Shown here piece by piece: positions 11,630 through 23,619 of a DNA stretch of 64,000 nucleotides. The DNA lies in assembly GCF_051014685.1 (NCBI RefSeq), contig NW_027478397.1:496001-560000 (forward strand), in the 5' to 3' direction. How positions within the stretch are numbered: position 1 is the first letter of the stretch; each line of letters begins with the position of its first letter. The notes beneath the pieces are model-generated. The model worked only from the letters and a program-made list of their open reading frames with translations. It did not search any database and had not been told where the DNA came from. Source of the DNA: Ptiloglossa arizonensis (taxonomy: Eukaryota; Arthropoda; Insecta; Hymenoptera; Colletidae). The position numbers were made by a program, and so were the translations under genes.

Positions 11630-12340
11630 CTTCGTTTCTCCGTTTCTTTCTTCGTTTCTCCGTTTCTTTCCTCGTTTCTCCGTTTCTTTCTTCGTTTCTC
11701 CGCTTCTTTCCTCGTCTCTCCGTTTCTTTCTTCGTTTCTCCGTTTCTTTCTTCGTTTCTCCGTTTCTTTCTTCGTGTCTCCATTTATTTCTCCGTTTCTT
11801 TCTTCGTTCCTCCGTTTCTTTGTTCGTTTCTCCGTTTCTTTGTTCGTTTCTCCGTTTCTTTCTTCGTTTCTCCGTTTCTTTCTTCGTTTCTCCGTTTCTT
11901 CGTTCGTTTCATCGTTTCTCCGTTTCTCCATTTATTTCTCCGTTTCTCCGTTTCTATCTTCGTTTCTCCGTTTCTTTGTTCGTTTCTCCGTTTCTTTGTT
12001 CGTTTCTCCGTTTCTTTCTTGATTTCGCCGTTTCTTTCTTCGTTTCTCCGTTTCTTTGTTCGTTTCTCTGTTTCTTTGTTCGTTTCTCCGTTTCTTTCTC
12101 CGTTTCTCGGTTTATTTCTTCGTTTCTCCATTTATTTCTACATTTCTCCGTTTCTTTCTTCGTTTCTCCGTTTCTTCCTTCGTTTCTCCGTTTGCTTGTT
12201 CGTTTCTCCGTTTCGTTCTTCGCTTCTCCGTTCCTTTGTTCGTTTCTCCGTTTCTTTCTTCGGTTCTCCGTTTCTTTGTTCGTTTCTGCGTTTATTTCTT
12301 CGTTTCTCCATTTATTTCCCCGTTTCTCCGTTTCTTTCTT
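11630..12340 (+). repeat. Distant duplication (offset 5746), left copy, with TTGATTTCGCCG landmark
   Basis: The block matches about 17,376-18,085 at a constant offset of 5746 bp. Both contain TTCGTGTCTCC near their middle and the rare landmark TTGATTTCGCCG, then CTCTG, CTCGGTTTATTTC and TTTCTACATTTCTCC. That ~200 bp landmark block occurs seven times; its TGA ends at 12,022, 17,768, 20,379, 23,561, 30,046, 32,784 and 39,049. Confidence 0.85.
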
Positions 12341-13219
12341 CGTTACTCCGGTTCTTTCTTCGTTTCTCCGTTTCTTTCTTCGTTTCTCCGTTTCTTTCTT
12401 CGTTTCTCCGTTTCTTTCTTCGTTTCTCCATTTATTTGCCCGTTTCTCCGTTTCTTTCTTCGTTTCTCCGTTTCTTTCCTCGTTTCTCCGTTTCTTTCTT
12501 CGTTTCTCCGTTTCTTTCCTCGTTTCTCCGTTTCTTTCTTCGTTTCTCCGTTTCTTTCTTCGTTTCTCCGTTTCTTTTTCCGTTTCTCCGTTTCTTTCTT
12601 CGTTTCTCCGTTTCCTTGTTCGTTTCTCCGTTTATTTCTTCGTGTCTCCATTTATTTCTCCGTTTCTTTCTTCGTTCCTCCGTTTCTTTCTTCGTTTCTC
12701 CGTTTCTTTGTTCGGTTCTCCGTTTCTTTCTTCGTTTCTCCGTTTCTTTCTTCGTATCTCCGTTTCATTCTTCGTTTCTCCGTTTATTTCTTCGTTTCTC
12801 CATTTATTTCTCCGTTTCTCCGTTTCTTTCTTCGTTTCTCCGTTTCTTTCTTCGTTTCTCCGTTTATTTCTTCGTTTCTCCATTTATTTCTCCGTTTCTC
12901 CGTTTCTTTCTTCGTTTCTCGGTTTCTTTGTTCGTTTCTCCGTTTCTTTCTTCGTTTCTCCGTTTCTTTCTTCGTTTCTCCGTTTCTTTGTACGTTTCTC
13001 CGTTTATTTCTTCGTTTCTCCATTTATTTCTCCGTTTCTCCGTTTATTTCTTCGTTTGTCCATTTATTTCTCCGTTTCTCCGTTTATTTCTTCGTTTCTC
13101 CATTTATTTCTCCGATTCTCCGTTTCTTTCTTCGTTTCTCCGTTTCTTTCTTCATTTCTTTCTTCGCTTCTCCGTTTCTTTCTTCGTTTCTGCGTTTCTT
13201 TCTTCGTTTCTCCGTTTCT
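12341..13219 (+). repeat. Monomer stretch, TTTATTTC-rich
   Basis: Ordinary units. Between 13,015 and 13,115 the paired variants CCGTTTATTTCTTCG and CCATTTATTTCTCCG alternate three times in a row, forming a 40 bp dimer repeat. One extra 12-mer shifts the register near 13,155. No gene-like feature is present. Confidence 0.72.
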
Positions 13220-15125
13220 TTCTTCGTTTCTCCGTTTCTTTGTTCGTTTCTCCGATTCTTTCTTCGTTTCTCAGTTTCTTTCTTCGTTTCTCCGTTTCTT
13301 TCATCGTTTCTCCGTTTCCTTCTTCGTTTCTCCGTTTCCTTGTTCGTTCCTCCGTTTATTTCTTCGTTTCTCCATTTATTTCTCCGTTCCTTTCTTCGTT
13401 TCTCCGTTTCTTTGTTCGTTTCTCCGATTCTTTCTTGGTTTCTCTGTGTATTTCTTTGTTTCGCCATTTATTTCTCCGTTTCTCCGTTTCTGTCTTCGTT
13501 TCTCCGTTTCTTTGTTCGTTTCTTCGTTCCTTTGTCCGTTTCTCCGTTTCTTTTTTCGTTTCTCCGTTTTCTTTGTTCGTTTCTCTGTTTCTTTTTCCGT
13601 TTCTCGGTTTGTTTCTTCGTTTCTCCATTTATTTCCCCGTTTCTTTCTTCGTTTCTTCGTTTCTTTCTCCGTTTCTCGGTTTATTTCCTCGTTTCTCCAT
13701 TTATTTCTCCGTTTCTCCGTTTCTTTGTTCGTTTCTCCGTTTCTTTGTTCGTTTCTCCGTTTCTTTCTTCGTTTCTCAGATTCATTCTTCGTTTCTCCGT
13801 TTCTTTCTTCGTTTCTCCGTTTCTTTCTTCGTTTCTCCGTTTCTTTGTTCATTTCTCCGTTTCTCGGTTTATTTCTTCGTTTCTCCATTTATTTCTCCGT
13901 TTCTCCGTTTCTTTCTTCGTTTCTCCGTTTCTTTGTTCGTTTCTCCGATTCTTTCTTCGTTTCTCAGTTTCTTTCTTCGTTTCTCCGTTTCTTTCATCGT
14001 TTCTCCGTTTCCTTCTTCGTTTCTCCGTTTCCTTGTTCGTTCCTCCGTTTATTTCTTCGTTTCTCCATTTATTTCTCCGTTCCTTTCTTCGTTTCTTCGT
14101 TTGTTTGTTCGTTTCTCCGTTTCTTTCTTGGTTGCTCTGTGTATTTCTTTGTTTCGCCATTTATTTCTCCGTTTCTCCGTTTCTATCTTCGTTTCTCCGT
14201 TTCTTTGTTCGTTTCTCCGTTCCTTTGTACGTTTCTCCGTTTCTTTTTTCGTTTCTCCGTTTTCTTTGTTCGTTTCTCCGTTTCTTTTTCCGTTTCTCGG
14301 TTTGTTTCTTCGTTTCTCCATTTATTTCCCCGTTTCTTTCTTCGTTTCTTCGTTTCTTTCTCCGTCTCTCGGTTTATTTCCTCGTTTCTCCATTTATTTC
14401 TCCGTTTCTCCGTTTCTTTGTTCGTTTCTCCGTTTCTTTGTTCGTTTCTCCGTTTCTTTCTTCGTTTCTCAGATTCATTCTTCGTTTCTCCGTTTCTTTC
14501 TTCGTTTCTCCGTTTCTTTCTTCGTTTCTCCGTTTCTTTGTTCATTTCTCCGTTTCTCGGTTTATTTCTTCGTTTCTCCATTTATTTCTCCGTTTCTCCG
14601 TTTCTTTCTTCGTTTCTCCGTTTCTTTCTTCGTTTCTCCGTTTCATTCTTCGTTTCTCCGTTTATCTCTTCGATTCTCCATTTATTTCTCCGTTTCTCCG
14701 TTTCTTTCTTCGTTTCTCCGTTTCTTTGTTCGTTTCTCCGTTTCTTTCTTCATTTCTCCGTTTCCTTGTTCGTTTCTCCCTTTATTTCTTCGTTTCTCCA
14801 TTTATTTCTCCGTTTCTTTCTTCGTATCTCCGTTTCTTTGTTCGTTTCTCCATTTCTTTCTTCGTTTCTCCGTTTCTTTGTTCGTTTCTCCGTTCCTTTG
14901 TTCGTTTCTCCGTTTCTTTTTTCGTTTCTCCGTTTTCTTTGTTCGTTTCTCCGTTTCTTTTTCCGTTTCTCGGTTTGTTTCTTCGTTTCTCCATTTATTT
15001 CCCCGTTTCTTTCTCCGTTTCTTCGTTTCTTTCTTCGTTTCTCGGTTTATTTCCTCGTTTCTCCATTTATTTCTCGGTTTCTCCGTTTCTTTGTTCGTTT
15101 CTCCGTTTCTTTGTTCGTTTCTCCG
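13220..15125 (+). repeat. 693-bp higher-order repeat, three copies
   Basis: A string containing CTCAGTTTCTT, TTCCTCCG, a slip CCGTTTTCTTTG, CTCGGTTTG and CTCAGATTCATTC is present at about 13,220-13,900 and again 693 bp on at 13,913-14,590. A third, shortened copy (about 14,720-15,125) lies a further 673 bp on, missing one unit. The TTTTCTTTGTTCG slip near 13,567, 14,260 and 14,933 shows that the same length mutation was inherited by all three copies. Confidence 0.86.
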
Positions 15126-15580
15126 TTTCTTTCTTCGTTTCTCCGTTTATTTATTCGTTTCTCCATTTATTTCTCCGCTTCTCCGTTTCTTTCTTAGTTT
15201 CTCCGTTTCTTTGCTCGTTTCTCCGTTTCTTTCTTCGTTTCTCCGTTTCTTTCTTCGTTTCTCCGTTTATTTCTTCGTTTCTCCGTTTCTTTCTTCGTTT
15301 CTCCGTTTCTTTCTTCGTTTCTCCGTTTCTTTGTTCATTTCTCTGTTTCTCGGTTTATTTCTTCGTTTCTCCATTTATTTCTCCGTTTCTCCGTTTCTTT
15401 CTTCGTTTTTCCGTTTCTTTGTTCGTTTCTCCATTTCTTTCTTCGTTTCTCCGTTTATTTATTCGTTTCTCCATTTATTTCTCCGCTTCTCCGTTTCTTT
15501 CTTAGTTTCTCCGTTTCTTTGCTCGTTTCTCCGTTTCTTTCTTCGTTTCTCCGTTTCTTTCTTCGTTTCTCCGTTTATTT
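15126..15580 (+). repeat. 308-bp duplication with CTTAG unit
   Basis: The string TTTATTCGTTTC, then CTCCGCTTCTCC, then CTTAGTTTCTCC, then TTTGCTCG occurs at about 15,150-15,215 and again 308 bp downstream. 308 bp equals fifteen 20-mers plus one 8-mer, so the register differs by an 8-mer between the two copies. Confidence 0.8.
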
Positions 15581-17375
15581 CTTCGTTTCTCCATTTATTT
15601 CTCCGTTTCTCCGTTTCTTTCTTCGTTTCTCCGTTTCTTTGTTCGTTTCTCCGTTTCCTTGTTCGTTTCTCCGTTTCTTTCTTCGTTTTTCCGTTTCTTT
15701 GTTCATTTCCCCGTTTCTCGGTTTATTTCTTCGTTTCTCCATTTATTTCTCCGATTCTCCGTTTCTTTCTCCGTTCCTTTCTCCGTTACTCCGTTTCTTT
15801 CTTCGTTTCTCCGTTTCTTTCTTCGTTTCTCCGTTTCTTTCTTCGTTTCTCCGTTTATTTCTTCGTTTCTCCATTTATTTCCCCGTTTCTCCGTTTATTT
15901 CTTCGTTTCTCCATTTATTTCTCCGTTTCTTTCTTCGTTTCCCCGTTTCTTTGTTCGTTTCTCTGTTTCTTTGTTCGTTTCTCCGTTTCCTTCTTCATTT
16001 CTCCGTTTCTTTCTTCGTTTCTCCGTTTCTTTCATCGTTTCTTCGTTTCTCCGTTTCTTTCTTCGTTTCTCCGTTTATTTCTTCGTTTCTCCATTTATTT
16101 CTCCGTTTCTTTCTTCGTTTCCCCGTTTCTTTGTTCGTTTCTCTGTTTCTTTGTTCGTTTCTCCGTTTCCTTCTTCATTTCTCCGTTTCTTAGTTCGTTT
16201 CTCCGTTTCTTTCATCGTTTCTTCGTTTCTCCGTTTCTTTCTTCGTTTCTCCGTTTATATCTTCGTTTCTCCATTCATTTCTCCGTTTCTCCGTTTCTTT
16301 CTTCGTTTCTCCGTTTCTTTGTTCGTTTCTCCGTTTCTTTTTTCGATTCTCCGTTTCTTTCTTCGTTTCTCCGTTTCTTTCTTCGTATCTCCGTTTCTTT
16401 CTTCGTTTCTCCGTTTCTTTCTTCGTTTCTCCATTGCTTTCTTCGATTCTCCGTTTCTTTCTTCGTTTCTCCGTTTCCTGGTTCGTTTCTCCGTTTATTT
16501 CTTCGTTTCTCCATTTATTTCTCCGTTTCTCCGTTTCTTTCTTCGTTACTCCGTTTCTTTCATCGTTTCTCCGTTTCTTTCATCGTTTCTCCGTTTCTTT
16601 GTTCGTTCCTCCGTTTCTTTGTTCGTTTCTCCGTTTCTTTCTTCGTTTCTCCGTTTCTTTCTTCGTTTCTCCGTTTCTTCGTTCGTTTCATCGTTTCTCC
16701 GTTTCTCCGTTTGCCGGTTTATTCCTTCGTTTCTCCATTTATTTCTCCGATTCTCCGTTTCTTTCTTCGTTTCTTCGTTTCTTTCATCGTTACTCCGTTT
16801 CTCTCATCGTATCTTCGTTTCTTTCTTCGTTTCCCGTTTCTTTCTTCGTCTCTCCGTTTCTTTCTTCGATTCTCCGTTTCTTTCTTCGTTACTCCGTTTC
16901 TTTCATCGTTTCTCCGTTTCTTTCCTCGTTTCTCCGTTTGTTTCTTCGTTTCTCCGTTTCTTTCTTCGTTTCTCCGTTTCTTTCTTCGTTTCTCCGTTTC
17001 CTTGTTCGTTTCTCCGTTTATTTCTTCGTTTCTCCATTTATTTCTCCGTTTCTTTCTTCGCTTCTCCGTTTGCTTGTTCGTTTCTCCGTTTATTTCTCCG
17101 TTTCTCCGTTTCTTTCTTCGTTTCTCGGTTTCTTTCTTCGTTTCTCCGTTTCTTTGTTCGTTTCTCCGTTTCTTTCTTCGCTTCTCCGTTTCTTTGTTCG
17201 TTTCTATGTTTATTTCTTCGTTTCTCCATTTATTTCCCCGTTTCTCCGTTTCTTTCTTCGTTACACCGGTTCTTTCTTCGTTTCTCCGTTTCTTTCTTCG
17301 TTTCTCCGTTTCTTTCTTCGTTTCTCCGTTTCTTTCTTCGTTTCTCCGTTTCTTTCTTCATTTGTCCGTTTCTAT
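15581..17375 (+). repeat. Monomer stretch with a ~180-bp local duplication
   Basis: Units at about 15,900-16,020 (containing TTCCCCGTTTCTTTG, CTCTG and TTCCTTCTTCATTTC) are repeated roughly 180 bp further on, at about 16,080-16,190. A GCCGGTTTATTCCTTCG unit near 16,710 is an early form of the GTCGGTTTATTCC marker that is common further right. Near 16,826 a short form TTTCCCGTTTC has lost one base. No gene-like feature is present. Confidence 0.72.
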
Positions 17376-18085
17376 GTTCGCTTCTCCGTTTCTTTCTTCG
17401 TTTCTCCGTTTCTTTCCTCGTTTCTCCGTTTCTTTCTTCGTTTCTCCGTTTCTTTCCTCGTTTCTCCGTTTCTTTCTTCGTTTCTCCGTTTCTTTCTTCG
17501 TTTCTCCGTTTCTTTCTTCGTGTCTCCATTTATTTCTCCGTTTCTTTCTTCGTTCCTCCGTTTCTTTGTTCGTTTCTCCGTTTCTTTGTTCGTTTCTCCG
17601 TTTCTTTCTTCGTTTCTCCGTTTCTTTCTTCGTTTCTCCGTTTCTTCGTTCGTTTCATCGTTTCTCCGTTTCTCCATTTATTTCTCCGTTTCTCCGTTTC
17701 TATCTTCGTTTCTCCGTTTCTTTGTTCGTTTCTCCGTTTCTTTGTTCGTTTCTCCGTTTCTTTCTTGATTTCGCCGTTTCTTTCTTCGTTTCTCCGTTTC
17801 TTTGTTCGTTTCTCTGTTTCTTTGTTCGTTTCTCCGTTTCTTTCTCCGTTTCTCGGTTTATTTCTTCGTTTCTCCATTTATTTCTACATTTCTCCGTTTC
17901 TTTCTTCGTTTCTCCGTTTCTTCCTTCGTTTCTCCGTTTGCTTGTTCGTTTCTCCGTTTCTTTCTTCGCTTCTCCGTTCCTTTGTTCGTTTCTCCGTTTC
18001 TTTCTTCGCTTCTCCGTTTCTTTGTTCGTTTCTGCGTTTATTTCTTCGTTTCTCCATTTATTTCCCCGTTTCTCCGTTTCTTTGT
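17376..18085 (+). repeat. Distant duplication (offset 5746), right copy
   Basis: Second copy of the block at 11,630-12,340. Substitutions visible between the copies are TTTCTTTC versus TTTCGTTC near 17,960 and CGCTTCTCC versus CGGTTCTCC near 18,008. The last 100-120 bp (TTTGTTCG, CTGCG, CCATTTATTTCCCC) is repeated again directly downstream, up to about 18,180. Confidence 0.85.
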
Positions 18086-18359
18086 TCGTTTCTCCGTTTC
18101 TTTCTTCGCTTCTCCGTTTCTTTGTTCGTTTCTGCGTTTATTTCTTCGTTTCTCCATTTATTTCCCCGTTTCTCCGTTTCTTTCTTCGTTACTCCGGTTC
18201 TTTCTTCGTTTCTCCGTTTCTTTCTTCGTTTCTCCGTTTCTTTCTTCGTTTCTCCGTTTCTTTTTCCGTTTCTCCGTTTCTTTCTTCGTTTCTCCGTTTC
18301 CTTGTTCGTTTCTCCGTTTATTTCTTCGTGTCTCCATTTATTTCTCCGTTTCTTTCTTC

Positions 18360-19840
18360 GTTCCTCCGTTTCTTTGTTCGTTTCTCCGTTTCTTTGTTCG
18401 GTTCTCCGTTTCTTTCTTCGTTTCTCCGTTTCTTTCTTCGTATCTCCGTTTCTTCGTTCGTTTCATCGTTTCTCCGTTTCTCCGTTTGTCGGTTTATTCC
18501 TTCGTTTCTTCATTTATTTCTCCGATTCTCCGTTTCTTTCTTCGTTTCTTCGTTTCTTTCATCGTTACTCCGTTTCTTTCTTCGTTTCTCTGTTTCTTTC
18601 TTCGTTTCTCCGTTTCTTCTTCGTTTCTCCGTTTATTTCTTCGTTTCTCCATTTATTTCTCCGTTTCTCCATTTCTTCCGTCGTTTCTCCGTTTCCTTGT
18701 TCGTTTCTCCGTTTATTTCTTCGTTTCTCCATTTATTTCTCCGTTTCTCCGTTTCTTTCTTCGTTTCTCCGTTTCTTCCTTCGTTTCTCCGTTTCTTTGT
18801 TCGTTTCTGCGTTTATTTCTTCGTTTCTCCATTTATTTCCCCGTTTCTCCGTTTCTTTCTTCGTTACTCCGTTTCTCTCATCGTATCTCCGTTTCTTTCT
18901 TCGTTTCTCCATTTCTTTCTTCGTTTCTCCGTTTCTTTCTTCGATTGTCCGTTTCTTTCTTCGCTACTCCGTTTCTTTCTTCGTTCCTCCGTTTCTTTCC
19001 TCGTTTCTCCATTTATTTCCCCGTTTCTCCGTTTCTTTCTTCGTTACTCCGTTTCTCTCATCGTATCTCCGTTTCTTTCTTCGTTTCTCCGTTTCTTTGT
19101 TCGTTTCTCCGTTTCTTTCTTCGTTACTCTGGTTCTTTCTTCGTTTCTCCGATTCATTCTTCGTTTCTCCGTTTCTTTCTTCGTTTCTCCGTTTCTCTGT
19201 TCGTTTCTCCGTTTAATTGGTCGTTTCTCCGTTTCTTTCTTCGCTTCTCCGTTTCTTTGTTCGTTTCTCCGTTTATTTCTTCGTTTCTCCATTTATTTCT
19301 CCGTTTCTCCGTTTCTTTCTTCGTTTCTCCGTTTCTTTGTTCGGTTCTCCGTTTCTTTCTTCGTTTCTCCGTTTCTTCGTTCGTTTCATCGTTTCTCCGT
19401 TTCTCCGTTTGTCGGTTTATTCCTTCGTTTCTCCACTTATTTCTCCGATTCTCCGTTTCTTTCTTCGTTTCTTCGTTTCTTTCATCGTTGCTCCGTTTCT
19501 TTCTTCGTTTCTCTGTTTCTTTCTTCGTTTCTCCGTTTCTTTCTTCGTTTCTCCGTTTATTTCTTCGTTTCTCCATTTATTTCTCCGTTTCTCCATTTCT
19601 TCCGTCGTTTCTCCGTTTCCTTGTTTGTTTCTCCGTTTATTTCTTCGTTTCTCCATTTATTTCTCCGTTTCTCCGTTTCTTTCTTCGTTTCTCCGTTTCT
19701 TCCTTCGTTTCTCCGTTTCTTTGTTCGTTTCTGCGTTTATTTCTTCGTTTCTCCATTTATTTCCCCGTTTCTCCGTTTCTTTCTTCGTTACTCCGTTTCT
19801 CTCATCGTATCTCCGTTTCTTTCTTCGTATCTCCGTTTCT
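18360..19840 (+). repeat. ~0.92-kb tandem pair with GTCGGTTTATTCC marker
   Basis: The marker GTCGGTTTATTCCTTCG lies at 18,488 and 19,411 (923 bp apart), followed in both by CATCGTTACTCC and TTCTTCCGTCG strings. Upstream the offset is 943 bp, so copy 2 has lost one unit. The marker sits in a short cluster of consecutive 8-mers, a recurrent register-shift point. Confidence 0.8.
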
Positions 19841-22800
19841 TTCTTCGTTTCTCCGTTTCTTCCTTCGTTTCTCCGTTTCTTTGTCCGTTTCTCCGTTTAT
19901 TTCTTCGTTTCTCAATTTATTTCTCCGTTTCGCCGTTTCGTTCTTCGTTACTCCGGTTTTTTCTTCGTTTCTCCGTTTCTTTCTTCGTTTCTCCGTTTCT
20001 TTCTTCGTTTCTCCGTTTCTTCCTTCGTTTCTCCGTTTCTTCCTTCGTTTCTCCGTTTCTTTGTTCGTTTCTGCGTTTATTTCTCCGTTACTCTGGTTCT
20101 TTCTTCGTTTCTCCGATTCATTCTTCGTTTCTCCGTTTCTTTCTTCGTTTCTCCGTTTCTTTCTTCGTTTCTCCGTTTCTTTCTTCGTTTCTCCGTTTAT
20201 TTCTTCGTTTCTACATTTATTTCACCGTTTCTTCCTTCGTTTCTCCGTTTGCTTGTTCGTTTCTCCGTTTATTTCTTCGTTTCTCCATTTATTTCTCCGT
20301 TTCTCCGTTTCTTTCTTCGTTTCTCCGTTTCTTTGTTCGTTTCTCCGTTTCTTTCTTCGTTTCTCCGTTTCTTTCTTGATTTCGCCGTTTCTTTCTTCGT
20401 TTCTCCGTTTCATTGTTCGTTTCTCTGCTTCTTTGTTCGTTTCTCCGTTTCTTTCTCCGTTTCTCGGTTTATTTCTTCGTTTCTCCATTTATTTCTACAT
20501 TTCTCCGTTTCTTTCTTCGTTTCTCCGTTTCTTCCTTCGTTTCTCCGTTTGCTTGTTCGTTTCTCCGTTTATTTCTCCGTTTCTTTGTTCGTTTCTCCGT
20601 TTCTTTGTGCGTTTCTCTGTTTCTTTCTTCGCTTCTCCGTTTCTTTGTTCGTTTCTCCGTTTATTCCTTCGTTTCTCCATTTATTTCTCCGCTTCTCCGT
20701 TTCTTTCTTCGTTACTCCGGTTCTTTCTACGTTTCTCCGTTTCTTTCTTCGTTACTCCGTTTCTCTCATCGTATCTCCGTTTCTTCCTTCGTTTCTCCGT
20801 TTCTTCCTTCGTTTCTCCGTTTCTTTGTTCGTTTCTGCGTTTATTTCTTCGTTTCTCCGTTTCTTTCTTCGTTTCTCCGTTTCTTTCTTCGTTTCTCCGT
20901 TTCCTTATGCGTTTCTCCGTTTTTTTCTTCGTTTCTCCATTTATTTCTCCGTTTCTTTCTTCGTTTCTCCGTTTCTTTGTTCGTTTCTCCGCTTCTTTCT
21001 TCGTTTTCCGTTTATTTCTTCGTTTCTCCATTTATTTCTCCGTTTCTTTCTTTGTTTCTCCGTTTCTTTGTTCGTTTCTCCGTTTCTTTCTTCGTTACTC
21101 CGTTTCTCTCATCGTATCTCCGTTTCTTTCTTCGTTTCGCCGTTTCTTTCTTTGGTTCTCCGTTTCTTCCTTCGTTTCTCCGTTTCTTCCTTCGTTTCTC
21201 CGTTCCTTTGTTCGTTTCTGCGTTTATTTCTTCCTTTCTCCATTTATTTCCCCGTTTCTCCGTTTCTTTCTTCGTTACTACGTTTGTCTCATCGTATCTC
21301 CGTTTCTTTCTTCGTTTCGCCGTTTCTTTCTTCGTTTCTCCGTTTCTTTCTTCGATTCTCCGTTTCTTTCTACGTTTCTCCGTTTCTTTCTTCGTATCTC
21401 CGTTTCTTTCTTCGTTTCTCCTTTTCTTTGTTCGTTTCTCCGTTTCTTTCTTCTTTACTCCGGTTCTTTCTTCGTTTCTCCGTTTCTTTCTTCGGTTTTC
21501 CGTACCTTTCTTCGTTTCTCCGTTTCATCCTTCGTTTCTCCGTTTCTTCCTTCGTTTCTCCTTTTCTTTGTTCGTTTCTGCGTTTATTTCTTCGCTTCTC
21601 CGTTTCTTTGTTCGTTTCTCCGTTTATTTTTTCGTTTCTCCATTTATTTCTCCGTTTCTTCGTTTCTTTCTTCGTTACTCCGGTTCTTTCTTCGTTTCTC
21701 CGTTTCTTTCTTCGTTTCTCCGTTTCTTTCTTCGTTTCTCCGTTTCTTCCTTCGTTTCTCCGTTTCTTCCTCCGTTTCTCCGTTTCTTTGTTCGTTTCTG
21801 CGTTTATATCTTCGTTTCTCCATTTATTTCCCCGTTTCTCCGTTTCTTTCTTCGTTACTCCGTTTCTCTCATCGTATCTCCGTTTCTTTCTTCGTTTCTC
21901 CGTTTCTTTCTTCGTTTCTCCGTTTCTTTCTTCATTTCTCCGTTTCTTTGTTCGCTTCTCCGTTTCTTTCTTCGTTTCTCCGTTTCTTTCCTCGTTTCTC
22001 CGTTTCTTTCTTCGTTTCTCCGTTTCTTTCTTCGCTTCTCCGTTTCTTTGTTCGTTTCTCCGTTTATTTCTTCGTTTCTCCATTTATTTCTCCGTTTCTC
22101 CGTTTCTTTCTTCGTTACTCCGGTTCTTTCTTCGTTTCTCCGTTTCTTTCTTCGTTTCTCCGTTTCTTTCTTCGTTTCCCGTTTCTTCCTTCGTTTCTCC
22201 GTTTCTTCCTTCGTTTCTCCTTTTCTTTGTTCGTTTCGGCGTTTATTTCTTCGCTTCTCCGTTTCTTTGTTCGTTTCTCCGTTTATTTCTTCGTTTCTCC
22301 ATTTATTTCTCCGTTTCTTCGTTTCTTTCTTCGTTTCTCCGTTTCTTTCTTCGTTTCTCCGTTTCTTTCTTCGTTTCTCCGTTTCTTCGTTCGTTTCATC
22401 GTTTCTACGTTTCTCCGTTTGTCTGTTTATTCCTTCGTTTCTCCATTTATTTCTCCGATTCTCCGTCTCTTTCTTCGTTTCTTCGTTTCTTTCATCGTTA
22501 CTCCGTTTCTTTCTTCGTTTCTCCGTTTCTTTCTTCGTTTCTCCGTTTCTTTCTTCGTTTCTCCGTTTCTTTCTTCGTTTCTCCGTTTATTTCTTCGTTT
22601 CTACATTTATTTCACCGTTTCTTCCTTCGTTTCTCCGTTTGCTTGTCCGTTTCTCCGTTTATTTCTTCGTTTCTCCATTTATTTCTCCGTTTCTCCGTTT
22701 CTTTCTTCGTTTCTCCGTTTCTTTCTTCGATTCTCCGTTTCTTTCTTCGATTCTCCATTTCTTTCTTCGTTTCTCCGTTTCTTTCTTCGTATCTCCGTTT

Positions 22801-23619
22801 CTTTGTTCGTTTCTTCGTTTCTTTCTTCGTTTCTTCATTTCCTTCTTCGTTTCTCAGTTTCTTTCTTCGTTTCTCCGTTTGCTTGTTCGTTTCTGCATTT
22901 ATTTCTTCGTTTCTCCATTTATTTCACCGTTTCTCCGTATCTTTCTTCGTTTCTACGTTTCTTTGTTCGTTTCTGCGTTTCTTTCTTCGTTACTCCGGTT
23001 CTTTCTTCGTTTCTCCGTTTCTTTCTTCGTTTCTCCGTTTCTTTCTTCGTTTCTCCGTTTCTTTCTTCGTTTCTCCTTTTCTTTGTTCGTTTCTCCGTTT
23101 CTTTCATCGTTTCTCCGTTTCTTTCTTCGTTTCTCCGTTTCTTTCTTCGTTTCTCCTTTTCTTTGTTCGTTTCTCCGTTTCTTTCATCGTTTCTCCGTTT
23201 CTTTCTTCGTTTCTCCGTTTCTTTGTTCGTTTCTCTGTTTCTTTGTTCGTTTCTCCGTTTATTTCTCCGTTTCTCCGTTTCTTTCTTCGTTTCTCCGTTT
23301 CTTTGTTCGTTTCTCCGTTTCTTTCTTCGTTTCTCCGTTTCTTTCTTCGTTTCTCCGTTTCTTTCTTCGTTTCTCCGTTTATTTCTTCGTTTCTACATTT
23401 ATTTCGCCGTTTCTTCCTTCGTTTCTCCGTTTGCTTGATCGTTTCTCCGTTTATTTCTTCGTTTCTCCATTTATTTCTCCGTTTCTCCGTTTCTTTCTTC
23501 GTTTCTCCGTTTCTTTGTTCGTTTCTCCGTTTCTTTCTTCGTTTCTCCGTTTCTTTCTTGATTTCGCCGTTTCTTTCTTCGTTTCTCCGTTTCTTTGTTC
23601 GTTTCTCTGTTTCTTTGTT
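19841..23619 (+). repeat. Mixed monomer segment with two TTGATTTCGCCG landmark blocks
   Basis: The landmark TTGATTTCGCCG ends at 20,379 and 23,561, about 3.18 kb apart, each followed by the same ~200 bp string. Between them the units are heterogeneous. There is a one-base loss near 22,178 (TTTCCCGTTTC), a marker variant GTCTGTTTATTCC near 22,419, and a repeated pair of TTCCTTTTC/TTTCATCG units around 23,080 and 23,150. The segment holds no recognisable gene. Confidence 0.7.
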
